Shown piece after piece: positions 1 through 7,207 of a stretch of DNA of 13,069 nucleotides; position 1 is the first letter of the stretch, and each line of letters opens with the position of its first letter. The notes beneath the pieces are model-generated. The model was not told where the DNA came from, did not search any database, and worked only from the letters and a program-made list of their open reading frames with translations. Source of the stretch: Pavlovales sp. CCMP2436. Its lineage: Eukaryota > Haptophyta > Pavlovophyceae > Pavlovales. The stretch spans positions 79,707 to 92,775 of the forward strand of contig MU631627.1 of NCBI GenBank assembly GCA_026770615.1. Direction: 5' to 3'. The translations under genes were made by a program, and so were the position numbers.

Positions 1-663
1 AGATGCGTCCTGAGCGGCGCGCGCAACGGCCATGTGCTCGAGCAAGGACGGCGCTCCGGTCGGCAGGTCGTGCGCCTCGGGCCAGGCCGGCTGCGCGAGC
101 CAGGGCTGGGCGGTGACGTGGAAGTGAAAGTTGTTAGATCAGTCGGTCGAGCGTGGGTTTGGCATGGCGTCTTGGACGTCGTTGGCGGGCTGCCCCTTGA
201 TCGTCGCCTTCACGGCCGCGCCGAGCTTGTAGAGTATGCTCGCCTTGAACTCGTCGTAAATGGTGATGTTTGAGATGCTGTTGAACTTGTTGGGGTGAAG
301 GCCTGTGCTCGCCTTGCGATAGCGGCTCAGCAGCCCGGCGTTGAGCTCTAATGACGAGGGCGCCCAAGGGGACGGAACCGTAGGTCTACCCTCCGTGTTG
401 AGGACGGGCATCAGCGCGAGCACCTTGCGCGCGAGGGTGATGTCGTCCTTAATGGAGTCAGGCCCCGCCTTCTGCACCAGCAGGAAGACTTTGCCTTAGG
501 ACTCGTTGATGGCCTCGAGCAGCGGGGGGCGCAGCTGCGGGGCGAGCGGGATGAAGGAGAGAAGGTTCGGCATGTCGACGTCGCCTGAGGGCACGCCGCC
601 CATAGCGAACGCGGCGCCTGTGCAGGCGACCGCGAGGAGGAGGCGGAGGGGGGCCTCCGCCAT
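1..663 (-). pseudogene. Secreted protein of unknown family, with two in-frame stops, partial at left edge
   Basis: Read on the minus strand from ATG at 663-661, one frame stays coherent to the window edge (about 221 codons). It is broken by TAA at 498-496 (codon 56) and TGA at 141-139 (codon 175). The N-terminus MAEAPLRLLLAVACTGAAFA looks like a cleavable signal peptide, so the product was probably secreted or entered the endomembrane system. Peptide with natural composition continues on both sides of each stop (GKVFLLVQKAG after TAA; NNFHFHVTAQPWL after TGA), which argues for one ancestral gene. A CAG acceptor with a pyrimidine tract at about 478-495 and a possible CTAAG branch site offer an intron explanation for the TAA. 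A 42-nt in-frame GT-AG segment near 345-390 might also be an intron. I do not recognise the family. The call of pseudogene rather than intron-containing gene is an inference. Confidence 0.5.
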
Positions 664-666
664 CGT

Positions 667-863
667 GCCCCACCGGCCAGGTGCAGCGGGATGACTTCGA
701 ACCTACGCAAGGTCGAGATCTAGCGAAATCGTGGGCTGAATTCTTCCACTTGTCTGAACCATAGTAGGTTGGACTGCTGAGTGGTATAATTTTATAATTG
801 CGCCGCAGGCACAAGCCCCACCGGCCAGGTGCAGCGGGATGACTTCGAACCTACGCATGGTCG
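667..863. repeat. 49-bp direct repeat, two copies 148 bp apart
   Basis: Copies lie at 667-715 and 815-863. They are identical for 43 bp, then differ by one base, then match for five more. Read on the minus strand, each copy encodes RRFEVIPLHLAGG. The single mismatch (710 versus 858) makes the distal copy start with ATG and the copy next to the 663 start with TTG. It looks like a recent local duplication of a leader or first exon. About 100 bp of AT-richer sequence separates the copies. Confidence 0.85.
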
Positions 864-913
864 TCGCTAATTTGCGTCAATATCTACTGTAAAAAGAGGC
901 TACGACCTTTCTA

Positions 914-1365
914 AAACTTAGTTATAGCCCCCTTTTCACAATGGGAAGCGTAGATCACCAGATCACTTCTTATAAGAAGTGGTGTGCGATCTATGATCTA
1001 GAGATGTAGCAAAGGTCATAGCCCTCTTTTCACAGTGGGAAGCGTTGAGCACTAGATCACTTAGTTTTAAAATGCGGTTTTTATCTATGATCTAGAGATC
1101 TAGCAAAGGTTATAGCCTTTTACTAGATTGGGAAGTGTTGAGCACTAGATCACTACTTTCAAAAGCGGTGTGTGATCTTGAGCTAGAGATCTAGGAAAGG
1201 TTAGCCTTTTATTAGATTGGGATCAAGTCAGCGAGTGAACGACACCTGTTGAACCATGCTGAGCCGCTATATATATATAGATTGGAAAGGGTAGAGCACT
1301 AGATCACTACCTTCAAAAGCGGTTTATATACGAAAGGGAATCTTGAACTAGAGGATGCTCAATGA
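914..1365. repeat. Degenerate tandem satellite, monomer about 93 bp
   Basis: Four to five diverged copies are visible. The landmark GGGAAG(C/T)G recurs at 943, 1037 and 1130, giving spacings of 94 and 93 bp, and a weaker form occurs near 1217. Each monomer carries AGCACTAGATCAC, an AAAGCGGT-like box and GATCTAGAGATCTAG-like palindromic sequence. The fourth copy is split by an insertion at 1221-1277. I see no gene in this stretch. Confidence 0.8.
1213..1285. mobile_element. Small insertion in the satellite with 8-bp target duplication
   Basis: TAGATTGG occurs at 1213-1220 and again at 1278-1285. It flanks 57 bp (1221-1277) that are absent from the other satellite monomers. An 8-bp target-site duplication is typical of hAT-class transposition, but I see no convincing terminal inverted repeats, so the class is open. 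The insert ends in a TA dinucleotide run. Confidence 0.4.
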
Positions 1366-1495
1366 TTGGCTTAGGATGCTCTAGAGAAGTCTTAGGCCGT
1401 TAAAGAATTTCTCTACTTAACTTTGGTTTGGATTGGTAGTTGAATATTGGCTTTAAGCACGATAATGAACAAACAGTTACACTATTTTTAAGAAT

Positions 1496-2062
1496 CTAAA
1501 ACTCACAACGGTCACCACTGACAGCTTCTCGCGGAAGCGCAGTGGCCGAGGCTGCTCCGAGGCCCCATATGTATGTAGTACCATCACGAGCCGCTTTGAT
1601 AACGGCTTTAATAGCGGCGGCGGCGACAATACGTGTCAATGATTTAAAGACATCGGCGTGTCCGGCAACTTGCAAATGCAACGAATGAACGATCTGCGGA
1701 TGTAATTTTTTAGCACTTACGGTCACTTGATGGTCAAGCAGCACAGGCGCACCTGAAGTCGAAAAAGGGAACGCGAAAGCAATCCTGGTATGAGCAATCC
1801 TGACAAAATCGGCACTAAAATCAGCTACCCGTGGAGCTCGATATCGGGCAAGAAATTTATTTGCGAATAAACAAAGATTGGCTATCCTAATCAATTTTGT
1901 CAATAGGTTAGAACACCTGAAGGCCCCTTTGTAAGCAAAATTTGATGGGGAACGACTTCGACAACTAGCCCGACACCTGATTTCAACGGGATCGTCATGA
2001 AAAGGGCCTACAAAGGTGGTGGTTTTGCTGCAGTCCAAAACTACCTTCACTTTGAAAACCAT
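1496..2062 (-). CDS. Unrecognised 188-aa ORF, member of a repeated family
   Basis: An intact ORF starts at ATG 2062-2060 (context AGAAAATGG) and ends at 1496. The product is basic, cysteine-poor and not obviously membrane-anchored. A segment around residues 115-165 (SAKKLHPQIVHSLHLQVAGH, then an Ala-rich helix IVAAAAIKAVIKAA) looks like structured protein. I do not recognise the family. A second, decayed copy of the segment read from about 1760 to 1610 lies in inverted orientation at about 10225-10340, with deletions and stop codons, so this ORF belongs to a multicopy, possibly mobile, family. GC is lower than in the multi-exon gene or the transporter. It sits between satellite and tandem repeats. 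It could be a solo exon, a transposon-derived ORF or a chance ORF. Confidence 0.45.
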   Translation of the reverse strand: MVFKVKVVLDCSKTTTFVGPFHDDPVEIRCRASCRSRSPSNFAYKGAFRCSNLLTKLIRIANLCLFANKFLARYRAPRVADFSADFVRIAHTRIAFAFPFSTSGAPVLLDHQVTVSAKKLHPQIVHSLHLQVAGHADVFKSLTRIVAAAAIKAVIKAARDGTTYIWGLGAASATALPREAVSGDRCEF

Positions 2063-2102
2063 TTTCTATCGTCATTCCCGTTAGACTTAGGTGTCAGGAC
2101 AC

Positions 2103-2258
2103 ATGAACAAAGGTGATCCCCGTCGAATTCTACGTTCAAAGAGATATCCACACTTAGTGAAAAACCAGAATGAGTCCCGTCGACGGGACCGCGCCCCGGT
2201 CTTTACCCGGTATCGGAAATCACCGGTAGATAAATCGGAAGGTGATATCGGAAGGTAA
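2103..2258 (+). CDS. Possible short basic ORF, 51 codons
   Basis: ATG at 2103 opens a 51-codon frame (MNKGDPRRILRSKRYPH...) ending at TAA 2256-2258. It is very rich in Arg and Lys. A GGTAAAAG at the end could be a splice donor, and AG at 2280-2281 is followed in frame by an acidic tail (DSDDDLDDFD, stop). The intron would be only about 28 nt, so this join is doubtful. The frame overlaps an antisense ORF. I report it only as possible. Confidence 0.2.
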   Translation: MNKGDPRRILRSKRYPHLVKNQNESRRRDRAPVFTRYRKSPVDKSEGDIGR

Positions 2259-2280
2259 AAGACGTCTTGAAGCGCGGATA

Positions 2281-2434
2281 GGACAGTGACGATGACCTTG
2301 ACGACTTCGACTAAGCATAGGGGGGGGCAGGGCACTACAACTGCTAAGTACTACTGAGGACAGTGACGATGACCTTGACGACTTCGACTAAGCATAGGGG
2401 GGGGCAGGACACTACAGCTGCTAAGTACTACTGA
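2281..2434. repeat. 77-bp tandem duplication
   Basis: Unit 1 is 2281-2357 and unit 2 is 2358-2434, with two mismatches in 77 bp. Each unit encodes on the plus strand the acidic peptide DSDDDLDDFD followed by TAA, and each copy is preceded by AG. Each contains an eight-G run followed by CAGG. The high identity suggests a recent event. Confidence 0.9.
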
Positions 2435-2445
2435 TAGCTGGACTA

Positions 2446-2512
2446 CAGGGGATCGCGGACAATAAGAAGGGCGAATTTAGAGCTTGAGGCTGAGCCTCTT
2501 AGCAAATTACAT
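2446..2512 (+). repeat. Dispersed repeat, copy 1 (inverted relative of about 12540-12605)
   Basis: The segment containing TACAGGGGATC, CAATAAGAA and GAGGCTGAG aligns at roughly 80% by eye with the reverse complement of 12540-12605. A further weak match (GAGGCTCAGCTTCTTAA at about 2564 versus CAGGCTCAGTTTCATAA on the minus strand near 12510) extends the homology. The rest of 2435-2618 is AT-rich and holds no ORF that I can support. Confidence 0.6.
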
Positions 2513-2621
2513 ACAAGCAATGCTTAAATTTGCTTAAATTATATAGAAACAATGCAAAAAAACGAGGCTCAGCTTCTTAACACTACGGCTCCTTATTAAC
2601 CGCGACACCCTGTAGCTCTTA

Positions 2622-3043
2622 GGGTCGAAATCCGAATTAGTGGCGCGATTCCGCACTGGAAAGGGGAAAAAGCGGTGGCCGGGTCGAAGAAGTAGACATC
2701 GTTCGCCCCTGCGCGCTAAGTGTCGATAGCTGCTATCGAATAGAGCCCTCCTCGAGGGTCGGAGCCCAATTTGTGTGCCTCTCGTGTGCCTCTGGGGTCG
2801 AGAACATACTAAAGGTAACTAACATTTCCGATTCTCAGCGTTCGGAAGCGAAAAGAAAGTCATGGTTCCCGAAGTGGTGCACAAAAGTTAGTTGCGGATT
2901 CATAAATGGGGCGCCGCCCCATTCACAAATCCGCAACTAACTTTTGTGCACCACCTCCGGTTCGTGAGTTGCTCTGAAGGATTTTCACCGGATTTTTTTT
3001 GCGATTTCCCCCCGGACTGGCCACTAATTCGGATTTCGACCCC
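2622..3043. mobile_element. MITE, Tourist / PIF-Harbinger-like, with TTA target duplication
   Basis: The left end at 2622 reads GGGTCGAAATCCGAATTAGT and continues GGC. The right end, 3020-3043, is its exact reverse complement with one extra C, giving terminal inverted repeats of about 23 bp. TTA flanks both ends (2619-2621 and 3044-3046). A 3-bp TTA/TAA target duplication plus G-rich ends is the established signature of PIF-Harbinger elements and their Tourist MITEs. The element is 422 bp, encodes no transposase and carries an 81-bp palindrome, so it must rely on a transposase encoded elsewhere. Confidence 0.75.
2874..2954. repeat. 81-bp palindrome inside the MITE
   Basis: Positions 2874-2913 pair with 2915-2954. 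The outer 27 bp per arm are perfect (starting GTGGTGCACAAAAGTTAG), there are three mismatches near 2901-2904, and the GGGGCG core is perfect. It would form a long hairpin in single-stranded DNA or RNA. It may be a second palindromic element nested in the MITE, although I see no target duplication around it. Confidence 0.85.
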
Positions 3044-3099
3044 TTAGTGCATCTTAGCGATGCCTTCCGGTGAATATGGCATGTTTTTAGGCTGGTTTG

Positions 3100-3215
3100 G
3101 ACACTCATTCCCGTGCTTCCGGGAAATTTCGGAAATTCCCATTCTCATATTCCCATCATTCCGGGAATTTAGGGATTTCCGGGAATTCCCGTAAACAAAA
3201 TTCCCAAAAGTGTAA
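3100..3215. repeat. Cluster of TTCCGGGAA-type palindromes
   Basis: TTCC/GGAA half-sites recur many times in about 110 bp (CTTCCGGGAAATTTCGGAAA, ATTCCGGGAATTTAGGG, TTTCCGGGAATTCCCG). The pattern could be a degenerate simple repeat or a cluster of protein-binding sites resembling heat-shock elements. Nothing shows which. Confidence 0.5.
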
Positions 3216-3579
3216 AACCCAAACCTTGGACAAGGGTGTATGTACCAGGGGAGTAGGGGTCCACAACGCCAGTGCAAATCATATTCTAGCTCTGTTATTG
3301 GATTTTGAGAGCTCGCGAGAGCTCGCAGCCTAGAAAGCGTCTGAAGCCGAGGCAGCGGGCCGAGCTAAAGTGAAGCGAGGAGGCGTCGTCGAGAGCGGCC
3401 ATACCTAAAAGTTGCGACAGACATCGCGTAGGTTTTTCACTTGCGTGCTGTACCCGGTTCGTGGCGGAGAGTCGACGCAGGGAGTAAGATAGCGCACGAG
3501 ACGACCGATGCGCTGACCCTCCCATGTTATGCCCTGCCCGTCCGCCTTCAGGCTGCAAGTCGGGGGACGTTGAAAGAAC

Positions 3580-3587
3580 TATAAATA
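3580..3587 (+). promoter_or_regulatory. TATA-like box
   Basis: TATAAATA lies about 440 bp upstream of the ATG at 4029. If used, transcription would start near 3610 with a long 5' leader, possibly containing an intron. Assignment to this gene is inference from orientation and distance. Confidence 0.35.
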
Positions 3588-4028
3588 AGCCGCGTATATT
3601 TGTGGCGTTTGCCCCCGGGCTAAAATCTCAACATATGCGAGCCAGGCTAGCGAGGAAGTAATGTTTGGGATGCGCGAAGGTGGGCCGCACTCGCAGACGG
3701 TACTGCATTTTTAGACGACGCGAGGGAGAGCAGTGCAGGTCGGTCAGCGCGCCAGTCGAGAGCCGTCAGTCGTCGATCGTCGTGTGGCTGAACTGATCAG
3801 CGGTGAGGACGGTATCCGTGTGCCCCGGGGTGGATTTCTGGATCTGAGTTTTTTTTCAACAACTGAATTTGTTAGGCGTTGGCTTGGCGATTGGAAGTTT
3901 TTTTTTAACGATTTCTCTATAGACCATCTTTAAAATTCTCCCATTCTGAGATTAATCCATCTCGCCAGATGAATCTTTAACGAAGGTGCAGAAATCCATT
4001 CTGAACCTCAGGAAGGCACATCCTGGCC

Positions 4029-5108
4029 ATGGACCAATTCATGGATCAGCTGCCCAAGCCCAGCGAGGCGCAGTTGGCCCGGCAGGGTCGGCGCAACTTG
4101 AGGGAAAACCAGCGCATGATCCCGGCACCGAGTGCCGACGACGTGCTCGCGTACGGCCTGCCGTCTACGGCCGCGGGCGCCATCACCCCCTGCACCCTAG
4201 TGCCGCTCTTGCTCTGGAAGGCGGCAGTCAATGTCCCGTTTGCGTCGGAGCTGGATCGGAAGCGCTGGGACGGACTCATCGACTCGTACCGGGATGAACC
4301 GACCAAGAGCATCTTCTACACACCGGGCTCGATAACCGCTCTGAAAGGGTCGAGAGGCGCGTTCAAGATCGGCCCGGTCAAGAGCCGCGCCGAAGCATCC
4401 GGGGCCGCCGGTGTGCCCAAAAGGGACGACGGTAGCGCGACACACCCGCCCACTGAGCTGCTCGTCCACCTCGTGCACGGGAACCCGCACATCCTACTGC
4501 GCCTGCGCGACTTTTACCCGTCGTGTTTAAACGTGAACCTCATCCCGATTGGCCACAACGCCTACTTTGGGCCTGCGTTTGAGCGCGCTTCCCCCCACCC
4601 GGCCGAGGACACGCCCTTCGCGATCGTCGGCTCCGGACCTGACGAGACGCTTGGCGGTGGGAGGGCGGCAGGCGGCTCGGGCGCGACGGCGGCTGGCGGC
4701 TCGAACTCTCCTCCTCGCACTCGCCTCGCATCTTGGGACGGCCACACAACTGGCCGCTCGCCCTCGCGCTGGCCCGAGGCCGACCGGATGGCCATCTACA
4801 ATATCCCCCTATGCCTAGACATCCAGAATAACGATGCCGCAGCCGTGCGCACGCTGGACAATTGGCTCTCCGATGTGGTCTTGCCTGCGTTGGTTCTGCA
4901 GGAGCTGATTCCCAGCCGGGTGCAGTGGACGACTCAGGAGCTCGCGGCTGCGTTGGGCGTGGTCCGTGAGTGCATGCACGTCGGGGAGCAGGAAGGCTAC
5001 ATCGCGACGTGCCGCGTCTACCAACTGGACATGGAACGCACGGCCCGCGCCGTCCTGGCCGCAGCCGCCCCGCTGCTGGGGGGGGGGCGGGCGGGGGGGG
5101 GGGGGGCT

Positions 5109-5166
<58 letters not shown>

Positions 5167-7207
5167 CGTGGGGGGGGGGGTAGCTGCTTCCGCAGTGCTG
5201 TTCAAATGGACTAACGAGCACACGCTGCAACTGCTCGAGACCTGGACGCTGCAGGAGGGAGAATCCCAGGACTCGTTTGATGATGATGACCTCCCCAGTA
5301 CGGAGGTAGTGGAGAATTGCGCGGATGGATGGAAGGCGATCCTGGTAGGCTCGTCGACCGATGTGAACCAGCGCGCGGCTCTCGACCACAAGCGGCACAC
5401 CTCCGAGGTGGGCAACACAATGAACAGTAACATGCGTTTTTTTTACTAAACGAATTTTAATCAAGCTAATACTAATATGAATATTAATAACGTTAATACT
5501 AAACTAACACTAATGCCAACACTAAATACTAATACTAAATATACATATAATATACTACGTACATATACTACGTACAGAGCAAGTGGTCGGCGGTGCTCTC
5601 TATCTTCATGTAGGAGGAGTTCAAACCTCCGCTACGCGACGAGTTGGTCGACGCAGCGGTATGGGCAGAGCACGTTCTGAAGCCGCCGAGAACGTCGCCT
5701 GGCTGGGCCAAGCTGCAGGACGTTTTCACTCAGACCCACACCCTCTTCACGACTTTCGTAAAGTGAGTGATTCCCCCCTATGTGACGGATTCCATCCCAC
5801 GCACGATAAGTGACTCACCCTCCCCCCCCTGCCAAACCCATACGTGATGTAGAAATTACGGCAAATCTGGGAACAACAACAGCCACGAGGGGGTGGTGAG
5901 CTGCATCAAGTAGGCAATCGCGCTATTCCACGGCGACCCAACAGGTGATGCGCCGATCACATACCGATCACGGGCGCATCGCTGCAATCCTAACTGCGAG
6001 CCCGGTATTTTGCGTTGCAATCCTAACTGCGATCACATACTCAAACTCTAGTAAGTGATGCGCCTGACAACGGCTGCGGCGCTTCCGGATTCTCCCTCGC
6101 TGCTGATCCTGCGGCCGACGGCGCTCCCTCTGGCGGCGCGCGTAACCCGGCCAGATTCCTCAAGTCTGCGAGCGCGTCCGCCAAGGTCACTATCCTATAT
6201 GCGCACTTCCTCGTCGAGAAGTACCCCAACCTCGGAGTAAGCAATTAATATAACGATGATTAGTAATATTAATATTACCAAAAATCGAACCCGAATACAA
6301 ATAAGAATATAATAGACCACCTTAATACTAACACTAATACCATAATTATATACAAATGCAGGGCATGATGGCCAAATCGGTGAGCGAGGGCGAGCAGGGG
6401 TTTGAGGACGGCGTGCCACTCGACCAGCCGTACCTTGAGATCGACGAGGCCGAATGGCTCGGCGGCGGCGGCGGCGGCGGGAAAGGGCGCGGCGGCGGCG
6501 GGAAAGGACGCCTCCGCGGCCGCGGCGTATCCGGTGGCCAGACGGATGGCGTGCTCTCTGTCGCGATTGGACACGCCACGGACAAAATGGGTGTGCGCGC
6601 CCCCCTTTGTGTGTGTGTGTGTGTGTGTGTACCAAATTATCGGAACCCCCACAATGGCGTTAGACACACAGACACAGACAAACACACATACACGCACGCA
6701 CATATATCTATATCTATATATATGTATATGTATGTGATGTTGTATGCCTCCTAAATTTAAATGTTTGCCCAACCTTTAGTTTGAATATCCCAAGGGCTCT
6801 AACCATAATATCATTGCTGCCTGTCTGTAGTCGCCGCGGTCGGGGGCCTCGCCGACGCTGGGGACAAGCGGCAGAAGACGACAGGCGCCCAGGACAAGAT
6901 CTTTGGCCACCTCTCCACGCTCACCGCGCAGCAGCGCGAGTCTGCGGCTGGGGGCGACGCATCACTCGCAACCTACTCGGTCATCATGACGCAGCTGACT
7001 CTCCTGGCGGCCAGTTCGACCGATGTGGCGGCGATGCTGAGCAAGGTTCAGGCAAGTCTCGAGCTCGGGCTGAAGGCCGCCGCCGAAGCGCGCGGGTCGG
7101 AGGCGCGCAGCATGCAGGACTCCGCGGCCATGATCAGCCGGATGCTGCGCGCCGAAGGTCTCGCCCCCCTTAGCGTCGCACCCCCACCACCCCCAGTGTC
7201 GAAGTAG
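4029..7207 (+). CDS. Multi-exon gene, possible Myb/SANT-like DNA-binding protein
   Basis: The start is ATG 4029 in an optimal context (TGGCCATGGAC). Proposed exons: 4029 to about 5078; about 5196-5407; 5614-5762; 6056-6236; 6362-6590; 6831-7207 (TAG). Phases match at the last four junctions (0, 2, 0, 1), which is strong support for one gene. Exon 1 encodes about 350 residues of unrecognised protein (VHLVHGNPHILLRLRDF; NIPLCLDIQNNDAAAVRTLD). After a poly-Gly-like tract, FKWTNEHTLQLLETWTLQEG resembles the first helix of Myb/SANT-like or trihelix domains, followed by an acidic patch (DSFDDDDLP). Exons 4-5 contain LYAHFLVEKYPNLG and a GGGGKGRGGGGKGRLRGRG-like Gly/Arg segment. The last exon is helical with a Pro-rich end (APPPPPVSK). 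Two-part tryptophan-containing domains plus a coiled tail occur in Myb-like proteins of transposon origin. The function is inferred weakly. Confidence 0.7.
5078..5180. repeat. Poly-G-rich tract, including 52 consecutive Gs
   Basis: The tract is almost pure G: about 10 Gs at 5078-5087, 52 uninterrupted Gs at 5109-5160 and 11 Gs at 5170-5180. Exon 1 enters in one frame (LLGGGRAGGGG) and the coding frame downstream differs by two. Either the run length is wrong or variable, or the tract is part of an intron ending at CTTCCGCAG (5187-5195). The tract should form G-quadruplexes and is a typical sequencing error site. Confidence 0.9.
5408..5613 (+). other. Intron, phase 0
   Basis: The donor is GAG|GTGGGC at 5408 and the acceptor is CTTCATGTAG|GAG at 5613. 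The interior is very AT-rich, with a run of ACTAATACTAA-like units containing many CTAAC/CTAAT branch-point matches. GAGG occurs at both exon edges, so the splice position is ambiguous by a few bases. Confidence 0.7.
5763..6055 (+). other. Intron, phase 2, with internal duplications
   Basis: The donor is AA|GTGAGT at 5763. The acceptor that keeps frame is TAG-TAAG|TGAT (AG at 6054-6055). Using the first AG (6050-6051) would break the frame. TGCAATCCTAACTGCGA occurs twice (about 5984 and 6015), each copy with a CTAAC branch-like motif. GATCACATAC also occurs twice, and TGATGCGCC occurs in the intron at about 5946 and at the start of the next exon. Confidence 0.6.
6237..6361 (+). other. Intron, phase 0
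   Basis: The donor is GGA|GTAAGC and the acceptor is AAATGCAG|GGC. The AT-rich interior ends with TTAATACTAACACTAATACC, closely resembling the array in the intron at 5408-5613 and containing CTAAC branch-point candidates. Confidence 0.7.
6591..6830 (+). other. Intron, phase 1, with (GT)n and (CA)n tracts
   Basis: The donor is ATGG|GTGTGC and the acceptor is CTGCCTGTCTGTAG|TC. Splicing joins G+TC to Val and keeps frame (KM-VAAVGGLADAG). Near its 5' end the intron carries about ten GT units (6607-6630), then CA-rich sequence (6663-6703) and a TATATC/TATATG microsatellite. The GT and CA tracts are complementary. Confidence 0.7.

Larger units (their letters stand above)
3044..4028. other. Upstream non-coding region of the 4029 gene
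   Basis: I find no convincing gene here. Several weak ORFs exist on both strands (for example 3295-3558 minus, which starts only at TTG). The stretch holds the TTCC/GGAA cluster, a GAGAGCTCGCGAGAGCTCGC double palindrome near 3307, a TATA-like box at 3580-3587 and T-runs near 3850 and 3900. It probably contains the promoter and 5' leader of the gene starting at 4029. Confidence 0.5.

Noticed and set aside
139..141. TGA as a selenocysteine codon
   Set aside because: An in-frame TAA upstream and no visible SECIS make nonsense mutation or splicing more likely; not excluded.
690..712. GACTTCGAACCTACGC resembling a tRNA T-arm
   Set aside because: No matching acceptor, D or anticodon stems; the string is part of the 49-bp duplication that reads as protein on the minus strand.
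914..1365. CRISPR array
   Set aside because: Repeats are long, degenerate and adjacent without unique spacers; a satellite.
3295..3558. 87-aa minus-strand ORF
   Set aside because: It starts only at TTG, is Ser/Arg-rich and shows no splice or promoter context.
4046..4490. Minus-strand ORFs of 88 and 97 aa
   Set aside because: Antisense shadows of exon 1, which has a Kozak start and sustained composition.
4540..5433. 297-aa minus-strand ORF with polyproline
   Set aside because: It is antisense to exon 1 and the poly-G tract; the proline run is the complement of the G run and the rest is Arg/Ser low-complexity.
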